Made by a program: the position numbers and the translations under genes
From: Pseudomonas tolaasii NCPPB 2192
GTDB lineage: Bacteria; Pseudomonadota; Gammaproteobacteria; Pseudomonadales; Pseudomonadaceae
Assembly: GCF_002813445.1 (NCBI RefSeq)
Contig: NZ_PHHD01000001.1
Coordinates: 2,170,001 to 2,234,000, forward strand
Length of the DNA stretch: 64,000 nucleotides
Direction: 5' to 3'
Part shown: positions 10,001-19,700 of the stretch, piece by piece
Position numbering within the stretch: position 1 is the stretch's first letter
How the letters are laid out: the number at the start of each line of letters is the position of its first letter
The notes under the pieces: model-generated
The model's database searches: none
What the model was told of the DNA's origin: nothing
The model's input: only the letters and a program-made list of their open reading frames with translations

Positions 10001-10860
10001 TGCCGGCCGATGAGCAGGCACGACTGGGCGAGCTGTGGGACCAACTGGCGCACGAGCCTGACAATGCCGCGTTCTTCAACTTGCTGTCGCTGCTGCCTCA
10101 GACCAAGGACTTCGACCTGGCCCGAGCCTCACTCACTGCGCGGGTGTGGCGGGTGATAGAAGCGGCGGGCAGCAATGCCGAACTGCGTGAAACCCTGTTC
10201 GGCATGTCCAACACCCACGGCACCTGCAGCGACGGGCGGATCCTGACCTTCAGTGCCCTGGAGATCAAGGTGCTGGAGTTCGACATCTTGCGCGACCTCG
10301 ACCCCACCGATCTTGCTCGCAAAGGCTCGGCGCTGCTGAGCTTGTCGCGCAACCTGTTTCGCCTGGAGCAGGTCGAGCAACTGGCGGCCAGGCATATCCG
10401 CCCCAACTCCGACGCGGCCGAAGTGCGCCTGCAATACCTGATCGGCCTGCGTCGGCGCCTGGACCTTCAAGGCGTGCCGGAAAAAATGCGCTACGCCACC
10501 CCCATCGGCGGCGCGACCATGGAAGGTCACGCGCGTGCCATCGAGGCCCTGGAACACTCCGACGCGTTCCACGAAAACCTGATCAGCCGCGACTATTGGG
10601 TGGCGTACCTCAAGGAGCGCTACCCCGAGGACATCGCCGCGCTGGAGCAGCGCAACGCACAAAAACGCGACGCGCTGGAGGACGCGTTTGCCAGTGTCAA
10701 TGACGTGGGCTACGTCAGGGGCCTGGAGACCCTCAACGTGCAATTGCTGGCGGATGAAACACAAACCCTGATGGCCCTCTCGCGCAGGGCGGAGGAGGCG
10801 TTGAACCCGTCTGCGCACGACCCCAGCCAGCCAGGCACGTCCGCAGGCCTGAGACGCTAA
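4006..10860 (+). CDS. Giant LRR/NEL-type E3 ubiquitin ligase effector 1 (three LRR blocks)
   Basis: A 2284-residue protein without a Sec signal peptide. Residues 1 to about 700 resemble the dermonecrotic-toxin N-terminal family (DUF6543-like) of pseudomonads. A conserved hydrophobic hairpin lies near 469-508 (LMVLNTVSMFVPVLGEVMM), then ETFEG and a second hydrophobic helix near 529-545. A middle region (about 700-1170) is shared with its paralogues. Three LRR blocks follow at about 1178-1341, 1478-1621 and 1743-1905, an acidic linker near 1950-1970, and a NEL domain from about 1990. Its CxD motif is Cys2074-Ser-Asp2076, in THGTCSDGR, matching the catalytic thiol motif of IpaH/SspH ligases. These transfer host ubiquitin through a Cys thioester, so the likely target is a eukaryotic cell. 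TGGAGCG precedes ATG 4006. No secretion system or chaperone gene is adjacent, so the export route is unknown. Confidence 0.85.
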   Translation: MADLPAAPPAATLSIHRDYLEQASPAWLTDATPSRRAQLKQAAAPVPDWYRNATPAQLQTLHDKTRASFTAQTALDKAMAPVQDIDAFAEPLLVKALSEQFKVDLDVHKTLLVLRKPLEVTLFDIRVGHFEVLRIPLLQAALHNFEEGECTDDAFDRTSGFFTLTAAGGNIEPVTTPLTVVQFTRLCRSLDIGAQYQRHLKSYLKPTDPVAERTLRETFISARKADLAAAAEAALLSKDIEPADHAMILSMINGERHPWMGDKQVWLRDLGLMKKRMIGCVAFVIVKKYRYGDEVILYIPNDPFHPLKRYNWAQFAAMFKQRFNARDQPDPGDGTPTAYQQFFSQFVAYADLPDYFAGLTEEAPAANFGAALAPYAPLLNTLNKGINPFAALTGIKELPPIAPRARLPNPDPYLNPGSILIKGRGLWEENPDLWDHLYTRHRDKILNDAAAHAVPTADVDARVRSAKIAALLNAGLMVLNTVSMFVPVLGEVMMTVMAGQLLYETFEGSLEWAEGDRRAAKAHLVDVAENLATLAVMAGVGKVVSSIAAARPEPLIEALDPVTLPNGQVRLGKSDLKGYASPDTLPADITPNARGQYLHAGKTYIRPGDGFYEKTYDAALGRWRIRHPTNPDAYQPVLRDNGFGAWRHTLERPQTWDRQTLMRRLGPVTDGFDDEQLLSIADISATSDGALRQMYLDETPLPAALADTLRLFKADRDVAQVIEQISTGKAVDDRYLYVLPLLTDMPRWPVGRVLEVFEGADLAGPVQRYGTERLYHGVVRKAPIRISRADVLGSQMPARILAALDESEIVGMLGGEPARVPENRPLELRKQLADFARSRQPALFDSLYKGTELPDPFVAKLQRLYPGLSEHAAQQVLADADAEQIARLRATGRVPLAMQEHARWQVSQGRLGRAYTGLHMQNLVSADSKRLALHTLSKLPGWSDQLRIEVREGSISGTLLDGIGSEAASQRKYLVKRGPQYQAFNERGETLNSLGRDGDNFYASLMHAMPDEARQAIGLPHVGQSLELRRAIIDYATAHRLESARLIKQQSSPRPTFKPPQRIGAKGLGYPASGRGQGTSPSLVSRVQDVYPQMTEDQANGFILRQMLADKSDAQIFTLLNNRLSEWRQLESTLDTWMLTESTDLFIRRYPQMDSRPGIVRALKACWRNAPLAELPGHAELQLVGEFPLPPLSADFSHVRTLNVGGRGMIDGNIDQLLGYFPNVQELTLAGADTPPFSVPQALEGMGQLRQLKIFSGTGLSTEELNRLQGLTGLEQLDLHSTLGSLQPLDVSRLRRLRSLRLSGGGQKQFPLGALELSQLQRLDLKASSIDQLPDQLFAPGQESQWAKLSMNWASFNRERFRAAYEFVRNHPEHLIDQDEMVREYCGGLLDEGLGRKIGFNTPLSGPLKALFFERWTSSQAQFDAIEALSGEYAELSRSLDNWLTQDAQNLQRFARTGLAESLRKAWNDGLLQRFGRLDPVTLTVPGLVVSDMPHLPAGLFDAVATLQMPNAIVPSAQLSRFLRGFGGLRSLDVSGASLTELTVAPGEWPALEHLNLANNPLQTLDVSGLNQLTALNLRASHLSQWPTGAEHLPQLTWLDLRDTRITQLPATALAEDRLLLDSQFSGLPLTPKARAELGVARQRVERNLGLEDATLSRFEQQPMGEVFPPRESGSAIARQLLPMPVTDAIEAGLTRCLNSWLFTREFSRSSTLKVTAGARRVAAQRILDCWRASQSRPVGEAAVELNFHGLTLGELPALPVTLHPVERLNLNGVQLTGPGSDAFLRAFPEVKTLTLSGNQLVSLPPALEGMALLERLDLSGVGISDPERLYPTLEQIENLRWLDVSYCDLETFSLDTLDGLESLNLSNNELAHWPDGVLRATQLRTLDLSSNPLEAIPPGALEGEHDALMAGTDLSENFNFDLEDLRRLQAYARRVGSDTALGMSSADVQQQISELEHPTSSDTESEPDEAEEFPVLPDEVLREAPVTAADRETWLHNLPADEQARLGELWDQLAHEPDNAAFFNLLSLLPQTKDFDLARASLTARVWRVIEAAGSNAELRETLFGMSNTHGTCSDGRILTFSALEIKVLEFDILRDLDPTDLARKGSALLSLSRNLFRLEQVEQLAARHIRPNSDAAEVRLQYLIGLRRRLDLQGVPEKMRYATPIGGATMEGHARAIEALEHSDAFHENLISRDYWVAYLKERYPEDIAALEQRNAQKRDALEDAFASVNDVGYVRGLETLNVQLLADETQTLMALSRRAEEALNPSAHDPSQPGTSAGLRR

Positions 10861-10905
10861 CTACCTACCGCAGCGAGGGCTGCCGGGCATGGTCTGCTGA
10901 TGGTT
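10855..10905 (+). promoter_or_regulatory. Upstream element 2 of the NEL-gene array
   Basis: CGCTAACTACCTACCGC, then GGCATGGTCTGCTGATGG, closely parallels the element before the first gene. It includes the TAA stop of the first gene (10858-10860), so it is either read through or drives the second gene separately. Confidence 0.5.
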
Positions 10906-10930
10906 TCCTGAGCATCAGTGAGGAGTCACC

Positions 10931-13900
10931 ATGCCCGTTGATACATCCAGCCTCGAACCGCAAACCGCCGCTTACGAGGTGATCAAACAAACAGTGCCCG
11001 CCTGGCTGACCCAGGCGTCGGCCAGCACCCGCGAGGCCCTCAAGGCCGCGCCCACCCATGAAGTCGATTGGCTCGACCACCTCAACGGCAGCGAACGCCG
11101 CCAGTTGCAGCAGTACACCAGTGCCTGCGCGCACTCGCAAAATGCCCTCGACCAGGCCATGGCCGGCCTGCCCGGCGCCGAAGCGTTCGCCAAGCCGTTG
11201 CTGGCGGCGGCACTCAAGGCGCAGTTCGGTATTGAGCCGGACCTGGACAGCACTTATCTGGACCTGCGCAAACCCGTCGAACTGGGCGCGTTTGGCATCC
11301 GCATCGGCAGTTTTTCGGTATTGACCCTGAGCCTGCTGCAAGCGGCGCTGCACAACTTCGAAGAAGATGAATGCGCGTCAGGTGCCTTTGCCCCCACGTC
11401 ACGTTTCAAGCGCGGGCCGGCTGAACACGACGCCAGTGTGACCCTGGGCATGAGCATCGAAGCCTTCCTGAGCCTGTGCCGTCGCCTCGACATCGGTGCG
11501 CAGTATCAGGCGCGGCTGACGGCGTTTTTCCACAACGCCAGCGGCCTGCGCGACCTGGTGATCCAGGCCCAGAAAGACGCCCTTCAAGCGGCCGCCTACA
11601 CCGCATTGCTCAAGCACGACATCGGGCCCGGTGACTACGCCGTAATGGGTGCGGTGATCGCAGGGGAGCGAGAGATCCGCGACAACGGCAAGCCGGTCTG
11701 GTTCAACGACCTGAGCCTGATGGGCCTGCGCCTGTCGGGCTGCACCGCGTTCGTGGCCGTCGACAAATACCAGCACGCCCAAGAGGTGCTGGTGTACATT
11801 CCCCATGACCCGCAACACCCGCTGAAAAAGTATCCCAACCTTCAAGCCTTGCAGGCAGAGCTGACCCGCCAATTGATGGCTGACGCCAAGCGGGGCACGG
11901 GGCTCACTGCCTATCAAGGGTTTCTCAAGAACTCCATTGCCTACACCGACCAGCCGACCTACCTGCGCCGCCTCACCGAGGACGCGTCCGACGCGCCCGG
12001 TGATCCCTACGGCACCCTGCGCATCGGTCAATACATCTTGCCGTTCGTCTCGGCGACCGTCTCGCTGCTGATCGGCCCCAAACAATTGCCCCCCGCGCCC
12101 ACCGCTCGCGAGCCGATCAAGGATCCGAACTTTTACATCCAGGTCATCGCCAAGCGCGAGCCGTGGCAAGCCAATGTCGAACTCTGGGGGGACAACTTCG
12201 ATAAGCTGCGCGACAAGCTGATTGCCGACGCCCGTGGCCATGCCGTGCCCACGGCGGATGTGGACGCGGCGGTGCGTGCCAGAAAGGTTGCCGCCCTGGA
12301 AAGTGCCGGGCTGCTGGCGCTGAACCTGGTCTCAATGTTTGTGCCGGGGCTTGGGGAAGTGATGATGGCGGTCATGGCCGCGCAACTGCTCTACGAGACC
12401 TTCGAAGGCGTGGTGGAGTGGCATGAAGGCGACCGCGAGGCGGCGTTGGGGCACCTGGCTGATGTGGCCGAAAACCTGGTGTTTATCGGCGTGATGGCGG
12501 CTGGCGGCAGGGTCGTGCACAAGGCGCTCAGCACCCCGGCGGTGGTTGAGTCACTCAAGCCTGTGAGGCTGCCCAATGGCCAGCAAAAACTGTGGAAGGC
12601 CGATCTGACGCCCTACAGGGTGTCGGTGCAGCTGGCGCCCGATGCCAAGCCGGATGTACTGGGGCTGTATGCCCATCAAGGGCAAAGCGTGTTGCCATTG
12701 GAGGGCGACCACTTTGCCGTGGCCTACGACGCGCAAAGCGCCGAATACCGCATCCAGCATCCGACCCGTCCTCAGGCCTACGCGCCGCGCCTGGCGCATA
12801 ACCATGAGGGTGCCTGGCAGCATGAGCTTGAACACCCGTTGACCTGGGATGCTCCGACGACCCAGCGCCGCCTGGGGCAGCCTGCGCAAGGCCTGAGTGC
12901 CGAGCGCCTGCGCCAGGCCTGTGAGGCCAGCGGCATCGACGCCGATGCCTTGCGCGCCGGGCATCTGGACCAGGAACCGGTGCCCCTGGCGCTCGCCGAT
13001 ACGTTGCAGCGCTTCAAGGGTGCGGAGGAGGTGGCGGACTTTATTGCGCAGATGAAGTCGGAGAGTGCCTTGGTGTACGCCAAGGCCGACCCGGTGCTGC
13101 AAATGGACCTGTTGCGCCGCCGGGGCATGCTGCCGGGTGAGTCCTACGTGGTGCTTGAGCGCGATGGCACACACGTCTGGAGTGATCCGGTGCTGCCCGG
13201 TCAGTCTCGCCAGGCGATAGTGCTTGCCGAGGGTGCACAAGCGCGTGGTGAGTTGTTGCAAGAGGTGCTGGGTTACTTTCAAGCGGATGATCCGGCGCTA
13301 AGCGAGTTTCCCAGCCAGGCGAGTGAGTCGTTGCCCGAGCGCGCACGCCAACTGCGTCACTACCTCGGCGCCGAGGCCCAATCCTTTGAAAGCGCGCTGG
13401 TGGAGGAGCGCTACAAGGCGCGCAATTTCAGCGCCAACCCCGATGTCACGCGGCTCCAGGGGCAGTTCCCCAGCCTGCCGAGCGCGATGGCCGAGCACAT
13501 GCTCAAAACCCTCGATGACGACGCATTGCAGCGTTTTCGCAGCGCCGGCCAGTTGCCGCCCAACGTGCTGGAGCAGGCCCAATGGCAGGTCCAGGAGTTG
13601 CGCCTGACCCGCGCCTGGGAAGGGCTGTTCGCGGACTCGTTGGCCAATGCCGACACCCAGCGCCTGCAAGCCCTGGGTACCGATTCACGCGCGAACCTGC
13701 GCACGGCGTTGCTCGAGCAACCGCTGCTCAAGCCGGCCTACGACCCTTCGATGCGTTTGCTCGGCGGCGGTCGTGGCGTACGGCAGCTGATGGACACGGC
13801 CGCCAACGCCCTGCGCTCACCGGCCGAGCGCGTGCGCCGGCTGTTCCCGGACTTTACCGAGGACCAGACCCAGGCCTTGCTGCACTCACTCGGCTCCGAG

Positions 13901-16648
13901 GTGCGCAGCGGGTTGTCGCGCCTTGAGGACGAATACACCACCCTCAAGCGCGACCTCAAGCGCTGGGTGCGGGACAACGCCCCGCCGGTGAGCACTACGG
14001 CCTTCGATCGCCAGGGCGGGTTCGTCAAGACATTCGCCGATGCCATCAAGCGTTGCTGGCGTCGCCAGACCAACACCCTCAGCATCGTCCCTGGCCACCC
14101 GCTCAACCTGCCCGCGCTCACGGCGGATTTCAGCCATGTCGAAGCGCTGGAACTGGCCAACACGCCGTGGAACAGCGATGCCCGGACCTTCCTGAATAAC
14201 TTCAGGCAGCTCAAGCGCCTGAGTATCCGCGAAGCAGCCCTCAGCGAGCTGCCCGAAGGCCTGGAGCAGATGAGTCAACTGACTCAGTTGCAGTTGCGCA
14301 AGAACCGGATTCGCCTGACGCCTCAGGCTGTGGAACAACTGGGGCGCCTCAATCGGATGGAATGGCTGGACCTGTCGCAGAACCCTCTCGGCCTGGCCCC
14401 GGATTTGAGCAACATGCCGCACTTGAGGTACGTGTTCCTCAGGAGTACCGAACTGGAGCACTGGCCCACCGGGTTGCGGGATCAGAGTGGTCTGCGCGAA
14501 CTCAACCTGGAGGACAACCACCTGCGCACGATCCCGCCCGAGCACCTGGAGCCGCCGGCCGAGTACGCTGAGCAAATGATCAAGATCAACCAGGTAACGT
14601 CGATCAGGGGCAATCATTTATCCGCCCAGGCGGAACAGGCGCTGGACGATTATTGGCGGCGGTTGTCCCACACCCATCCTGAGCTGCTGCTCAACGGTCG
14701 CGGAGACCGTTTCTCGGTGGAGTCTCCCGCCATCGCCCAAGTGCGGCAGATGAACCCCAATTACGATATTGGCCGATGCCGACAGTACATCTGGAACCTG
14801 GGGGAGGACGCCGAGGGGCAGTTGTCTCGCCAGTTCCAGGAATACAGCGACCTCAAGGCGCAACTGGACGGTTGGGTGTTTTCCGGCGGCGGCGCGCGCC
14901 AGCGCTACGTGCGCATGAACCAGGTCCTGGAAAACCTGGCGCAACGTGACGACCGCGTCATGGCCCGTACCCGCATCCTGGCATGCTGGCGCCAGGAAAC
15001 CCCGATGAAATTTGCCGCTGACGGCACGCCTATCGGGCTGGAGCTGGACCTCAGCGGCCTGGCGCTGCCGAGCTTGCCCGACCTGGAGGCGGACTTCAGC
15101 CATGTCGCTTCCCTCAAGCTCACGGGCATGAACCTGAGCACCTCGCCGGAGGGGTTTCTCTCCGGTTTTCAAGGCGTGCGCTGGCTTGATCTGTCGAACA
15201 ACCAATTGCGCGAACTGCCGCCTGCGGTGGGGCAGATGCACGGTTTGACACGGCTGTTTCTGGACGACAACCAGATCCGCTTGACCGCCGGCAGCGCCCG
15301 GGTCCTGGCCGAGCGCACCACGTTGCGGGCACTGTGGATGAGCCGCAATCCGCTGGGCATGGTCCCGGACTTCAGCCGGATTCCGGATATCCGTTCGGTG
15401 CGCTTGAGCGGTACCGACATTCCGCGCTGGCCCGCTGGGCTGGAATCACAGACGTTGCTCGACGAAATCGACCTCAGCCATAACCAACTGACCACGCTGC
15501 CCGAAGGCCTTATTGCACCCACCGAGCAGCAACTGGAGCGCTCCGTACGCCTGAGTACCATCACCAACGTCGGCAACAACCCGTTGACCGAAGCCACCCT
15601 GCAGCAGGTGCGGGCGTATGCCGAACGCCTGGAAGAGGGCGGCCAGTTGCAGGGTGGCCGCCCCTTGAGGCTGATCAGCACGGCATTGGGCTTGCGCTCA
15701 CCTGTGGTGGTGAGGCCTTTGGGCGCCCCCTTCGAGCGCTGGGCGCGGGGCTTTGATGCGCAGGAGTTGGCCGGCCGTGGAGCCCAATGGTCCACCCTGC
15801 GGGATGACCCCGGCAGCCAGGGGTTTTTCGAGGTGCTTGCTGATATGGAAGCGCCCGCGGCCGGCCGTGAAGACCTGCAACGGCGGGTGTGGGAGGTGAT
15901 CGACAGTATCACCGAACCCAGCGCCGAGTCGGCGGCGCTGCGCGAAGACATGTTCACCTGGGCCGGGCGGGCCGCGTGCTGTGACCGCGCCGCCTTGTCG
16001 TTCAGTAACCTGGAAGTGATGCAGTTGGTTTACCGCGCCAAGGCGGCGGCAGGTGATGCGGCGCAAGGGCCGGCCCTGCTGAAGCTGGCCCGCGGCCTGT
16101 TTCGTCTGGACGAGGTGGAAAAGACGGCGCTGCAACGGATCGCCGAGCGCACCGAGCAGATCCGGAACGACCCGCAGTTGTCAGACCAGGCCAAACGCCG
16201 AGCAATCGGTCGCCTTGATGAGGTCGAGGTTCGCCTGGCCTATCGCTATGGGTTGAAGGACGATCTGGAGCTACCGGGCCAGCCCGGCCAGGCGCGGTTC
16301 ATTGCCATGGGTAACGTCACCCCGCAAGACCTGACGAACGCCCGCGAACGCATCCTGGCCTTGAACAACTCCCCGCAGGAACGCCAGGCCCTGCTATCCC
16401 GGGACTTCTGGAAAGACTACGTCACCAGCAAGCACCGCGTGCAATTCGACGCGCTGAGCAAGCCTTTCCACGAGCAGCTTGCACAGCGGTTGGAACAGGT
16501 CGAAGCCGGCACCCTGTCCCGTACCGACTACGACACCCAGGCGCGGGGCTTGCAGGATCAACTGGGCATTGCCGAGGCCGACTTGATCGAGCGTTTGACC
16601 ACTACCGAGCTGGAGGAATATCCCCAGCCCGGTCCTCCCGAGGCCTGA
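10931..16648 (+). CDS. Giant LRR/NEL-type E3 ubiquitin ligase effector 2 (two LRR blocks)
   Basis: A 1905-residue paralogue of the preceding gene, 70 bp downstream with GAGGAG before ATG 10931. The N-terminal toxin-like region aligns throughout (AWLTQASAS, LHNFEEDECASGAF, LCRRLDIGAQYQ). The hydrophobic hairpin is near 454-493 (LNLVSMFVPGLGEVMMAVMA). It has only two LRR blocks, about 1055-1210 and 1367-1530, each preceded by an EY..L..L..W...CWR helical module. The C-terminal NEL domain starts near 1600; its CxD motif is Cys1683-Cys1684-Asp1685 (AACCDRAALSFSNLEV), with a second adjacent Cys. A segment of about 100 residues present in paralogues 1 and 3 (LPGWSD...EVREG...GLPHVGQ) is largely missing near 905-950. 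Function is inferred as a host-directed ubiquitin ligase. Confidence 0.85.
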   Translation: MPVDTSSLEPQTAAYEVIKQTVPAWLTQASASTREALKAAPTHEVDWLDHLNGSERRQLQQYTSACAHSQNALDQAMAGLPGAEAFAKPLLAAALKAQFGIEPDLDSTYLDLRKPVELGAFGIRIGSFSVLTLSLLQAALHNFEEDECASGAFAPTSRFKRGPAEHDASVTLGMSIEAFLSLCRRLDIGAQYQARLTAFFHNASGLRDLVIQAQKDALQAAAYTALLKHDIGPGDYAVMGAVIAGEREIRDNGKPVWFNDLSLMGLRLSGCTAFVAVDKYQHAQEVLVYIPHDPQHPLKKYPNLQALQAELTRQLMADAKRGTGLTAYQGFLKNSIAYTDQPTYLRRLTEDASDAPGDPYGTLRIGQYILPFVSATVSLLIGPKQLPPAPTAREPIKDPNFYIQVIAKREPWQANVELWGDNFDKLRDKLIADARGHAVPTADVDAAVRARKVAALESAGLLALNLVSMFVPGLGEVMMAVMAAQLLYETFEGVVEWHEGDREAALGHLADVAENLVFIGVMAAGGRVVHKALSTPAVVESLKPVRLPNGQQKLWKADLTPYRVSVQLAPDAKPDVLGLYAHQGQSVLPLEGDHFAVAYDAQSAEYRIQHPTRPQAYAPRLAHNHEGAWQHELEHPLTWDAPTTQRRLGQPAQGLSAERLRQACEASGIDADALRAGHLDQEPVPLALADTLQRFKGAEEVADFIAQMKSESALVYAKADPVLQMDLLRRRGMLPGESYVVLERDGTHVWSDPVLPGQSRQAIVLAEGAQARGELLQEVLGYFQADDPALSEFPSQASESLPERARQLRHYLGAEAQSFESALVEERYKARNFSANPDVTRLQGQFPSLPSAMAEHMLKTLDDDALQRFRSAGQLPPNVLEQAQWQVQELRLTRAWEGLFADSLANADTQRLQALGTDSRANLRTALLEQPLLKPAYDPSMRLLGGGRGVRQLMDTAANALRSPAERVRRLFPDFTEDQTQALLHSLGSEVRSGLSRLEDEYTTLKRDLKRWVRDNAPPVSTTAFDRQGGFVKTFADAIKRCWRRQTNTLSIVPGHPLNLPALTADFSHVEALELANTPWNSDARTFLNNFRQLKRLSIREAALSELPEGLEQMSQLTQLQLRKNRIRLTPQAVEQLGRLNRMEWLDLSQNPLGLAPDLSNMPHLRYVFLRSTELEHWPTGLRDQSGLRELNLEDNHLRTIPPEHLEPPAEYAEQMIKINQVTSIRGNHLSAQAEQALDDYWRRLSHTHPELLLNGRGDRFSVESPAIAQVRQMNPNYDIGRCRQYIWNLGEDAEGQLSRQFQEYSDLKAQLDGWVFSGGGARQRYVRMNQVLENLAQRDDRVMARTRILACWRQETPMKFAADGTPIGLELDLSGLALPSLPDLEADFSHVASLKLTGMNLSTSPEGFLSGFQGVRWLDLSNNQLRELPPAVGQMHGLTRLFLDDNQIRLTAGSARVLAERTTLRALWMSRNPLGMVPDFSRIPDIRSVRLSGTDIPRWPAGLESQTLLDEIDLSHNQLTTLPEGLIAPTEQQLERSVRLSTITNVGNNPLTEATLQQVRAYAERLEEGGQLQGGRPLRLISTALGLRSPVVVRPLGAPFERWARGFDAQELAGRGAQWSTLRDDPGSQGFFEVLADMEAPAAGREDLQRRVWEVIDSITEPSAESAALREDMFTWAGRAACCDRAALSFSNLEVMQLVYRAKAAAGDAAQGPALLKLARGLFRLDEVEKTALQRIAERTEQIRNDPQLSDQAKRRAIGRLDEVEVRLAYRYGLKDDLELPGQPGQARFIAMGNVTPQDLTNARERILALNNSPQERQALLSRDFWKDYVTSKHRVQFDALSKPFHEQLAQRLEQVEAGTLSRTDYDTQARGLQDQLGIAEADLIERLTTTELEEYPQPGPPEA

Positions 16649-16651
16649 TGC

Positions 16652-16697
16652 AATATCTATCTAGGCTTTAGCGGCGCAGCCATTGGTTAGGCTCGTG
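16652..16697 (+). promoter_or_regulatory. Upstream element 3 of the NEL-gene array
   Basis: CTATCTAGG at 16657-16665, then GCAGCCATTGGTTAGGCTCG, is the most diverged copy of the element found before the other two array genes. It lies 69 nt before the ATG at 16726. Confidence 0.4.
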
Positions 16698-16725
16698 GGC
16701 TTTGAATCCTGACGGATGTGATGCG

Positions 16726-19700
16726 ATGCCTACCCTGATCAATGGTGCCCCGCTTGGCACTCACTACGACTTTATCAAGGCGAAAGTCCCGGACTGGTTT
16801 ACCCAGGCCAACGCCCGGCGCCGCGAGGAGCTGGGCAGCCATACCCTGCAATTGCCGCACTGGTTCGGGGAGGCCACGCCGGCCACGAGAGCCACATTGG
16901 GCCTGGGCCATGCCCGTTATCGCGAAAGCTTGAATGCCGTCGACCAGAGTCTGGGCCGTATCGAAGACATTGCGGCATTCGCCGAACCGCTGCTCAAGGC
17001 AGCGATCCGGCAACAGTTCAACCTGGACCTGGATGTGCGCAGTGTGTACTTCGCGCGCAAATACGCACCCCAAGACCGCAGTGGCGTGTCAGCTTTCCTG
17101 GACATTGACGCCACCCGCGACGCCTCACTGCAGGCTCGCTACCTGGGAACCTCATTGCTGGAAACGGCCCTGGCCAATTTTGAACCCAGTGAAGAACGCG
17201 CTCTGCCATGCGCCGATTGCCAGATCATAACCACCTGGGGCTCCTACACCGATGAGGCCATTCCCTCGTTCTCGGTGCTGCAGGATCACGCCATTGCCAT
17301 CCCCGCCCATGAGTTTGCGCGTCTGTGCCGCCAGCTCGACCTGGGGGCGCAGTACCAGGCGCATATCCAGGCACAGCTGCTACCTGATGACCGCGTCCGG
17401 CGTACCGCCCTGGAACAATCCCTTGAACAGCATCACCGCGAGCAACTGACGCTAAGCCTGCAAATCGCCGCGATGCAGCAGACGGTGAGCGCCAGTGCTC
17501 GCCGCATGCTTGAGCAATTGCTGGTTGATCCTGCAACCGCCACGCTCGATGGCCGGCCCGTCACGCTTTCTGCATTGGTGGTTTTCGACTCGGTACTGGT
17601 GGGGCCTTTGCTCATTGGGGCGGCACGTAAAGGCAGTGGCAGGACCGAGCGTCTGGTGGTCTACCTGCCCGATGACCCGCTACACCCCCTCAAGGAATAC
17701 GCGAGCAGCGGTGCGTTCATGGCCGACCTGCGAGCACGCTTGCACAGCGCGTCTTATCGCGAGTATTTCAGCCGCTTTATCCCCCTGCGCGAGCAAGGCA
17801 CCTTCTTTCATCGCTTCAAGACGTTGTATCGACTCGACGGCTTGAATGGCGATTACCCATTGCAGGCCCACCCACCCAGGTTGCCCATGGGCGAACAGGC
17901 AATCGGTGCAACCCCCTGGATCCAACTGCGCCAGGCCCGGACCCGCAAGATTTTCGCCGATGCGCGGGCAGTGGCCGTACCCACCGGCGATGAGGATCGC
18001 GTAGCACGTCTGGCCCGGCTGTTGGGTTTTTACGATGCGGTGGTGGATGTGTTTAACCTGGCCGCATTCGTGGTGCCCGGCGTGGGGCCGCTTATGTTGC
18101 TGGTGGGGGCCGCACAACTATGCGGCGAAGTGTTCGACGGCATCGAAGCGTTCGAGCACGGTGAGGTGCAGGAAATGTGGGCGCACCTGGCCAGCATCGC
18201 GTTGAATGTCGCGGCGGCCGGCACTGCGGCCAAGGTGTTGCCGCAGGTCCGGCTGTCGAGTCTGGTGGACGGTTTGCAGCCGGTGACCCTGGCCGACGGC
18301 AAGCAGAAGCTGTGGCGAGGCGACCTTGAGGCCTATCGAGTACCCATTGCGCTGCCGGTTGATGCCCTTCCCGATGCGCTCGGGTTGTACACCGACAATG
18401 GGCACGCATTGCTCGGCATTGAAGACGGGATGTATCGGGTGGTCCGGGACCCGGCCAAAGGTGAGTACCGCATACGTCACCCATCCCGCGAAGGTGCTTA
18501 CGAGCCCAGGCTTTCCCACAATGGTCAGGGAGCCTGGAGCCACGAACTGGAGCAGCCCCAGACATGGCAAGGCGCGCGCCTGATGCGGCGGTTGGGGCCG
18601 GTGGTGCGCGGTTTCAGTGATGCCGAGCTGGAGCAGATCCGCCATGTCAGCGGAGTCGATGAAGACGCGTTGCGCCGGTTGCATGCAGAGCACACACCCG
18701 TGCCCGCGATTCTGCTCGATACCGTACGCCAGTTCCGCGCCTATGCCAGCGCGGTTCAGGTTGCCGCGGGCATTGGCGCCGGGGGCCTGCCGGACGTTTT
18801 GTGCGGTTACGCGGCGAGCGTGGCCGTCGAGCTGCCGGGCTGGCCGGCTGGTTATGCGATCGAGGCGTTTGCGGGCGCTGACCTCGGCGGGCCGTCGGTG
18901 AAATACGGTGACGTCGACGCGCTTGCCGGGCGAACCTTGAAAATCCATCGGGCAGAATTGATGGGCGGGAAGTTGCCGGAACGGATCACGGATTTTTTCG
19001 ACGAGCAGCAAATGGATCGGCTGGTGGGGCGCTATACCGCGCGTGACCGCACGGCACGTATCGACGCGATGAAAAGCCGCCTGCAAGACCAGGCAAGCCG
19101 AATGCGCGCACGCCTGATGCGCAGCCTCTATGCCGACCAGCAACCTGCGACCGACGCGGCAGAAGCGCTGGTGCAGCGTGACTTCAAACACCTGCCCACG
19201 CTGATGGTACGGGAGATGCTGGACAGGTTGCCGCCCGCACAGCGAACGGCCCTGGACCATGCCACCCGCCTGCCGTTGGACGTTGCCCAGCGTGCGCGCC
19301 AGCTGCAACAGCAGGCGCGATTGGCCCATGCCTACGAAGGACTGTACCTGGACGCACTGGTCAATCAGGACACCGAGGCGCTGGTGCTCAATACGCTTCA
19401 CCGGCTGCCGGGCTGGAGCGACAGTCTTCGCCTGGAGGTACGCGAGGGTGACCTGCAGGGCGCGCTGCGTGCCAGCTATGGCAACCCCGACGCCGCTGAA
19501 CGCAAGGTGCTGGTGCGCGTGGGTGACGGCCGTTACGAGGCGCGTGATGAGCGCGATCAGCACCTGCATGGTGTCGACGACCTGTACGCCTCCCTCCAGC
19601 ACGCCTTGCCCGACCGGCACCGCCGCGCCCTGGGGTTACCCCATGTCGGGCAGGGGGCCCAGCTCAAGCAAAAAATCATCGCCAATGCCCTGTCCCGCGA

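Noticed and set aside
16702..16725. TTG start for the third NEL gene
   Set aside because: ATG 16726 has a better-placed Shine-Dalgarno-like sequence and an N-terminus like the paralogues.
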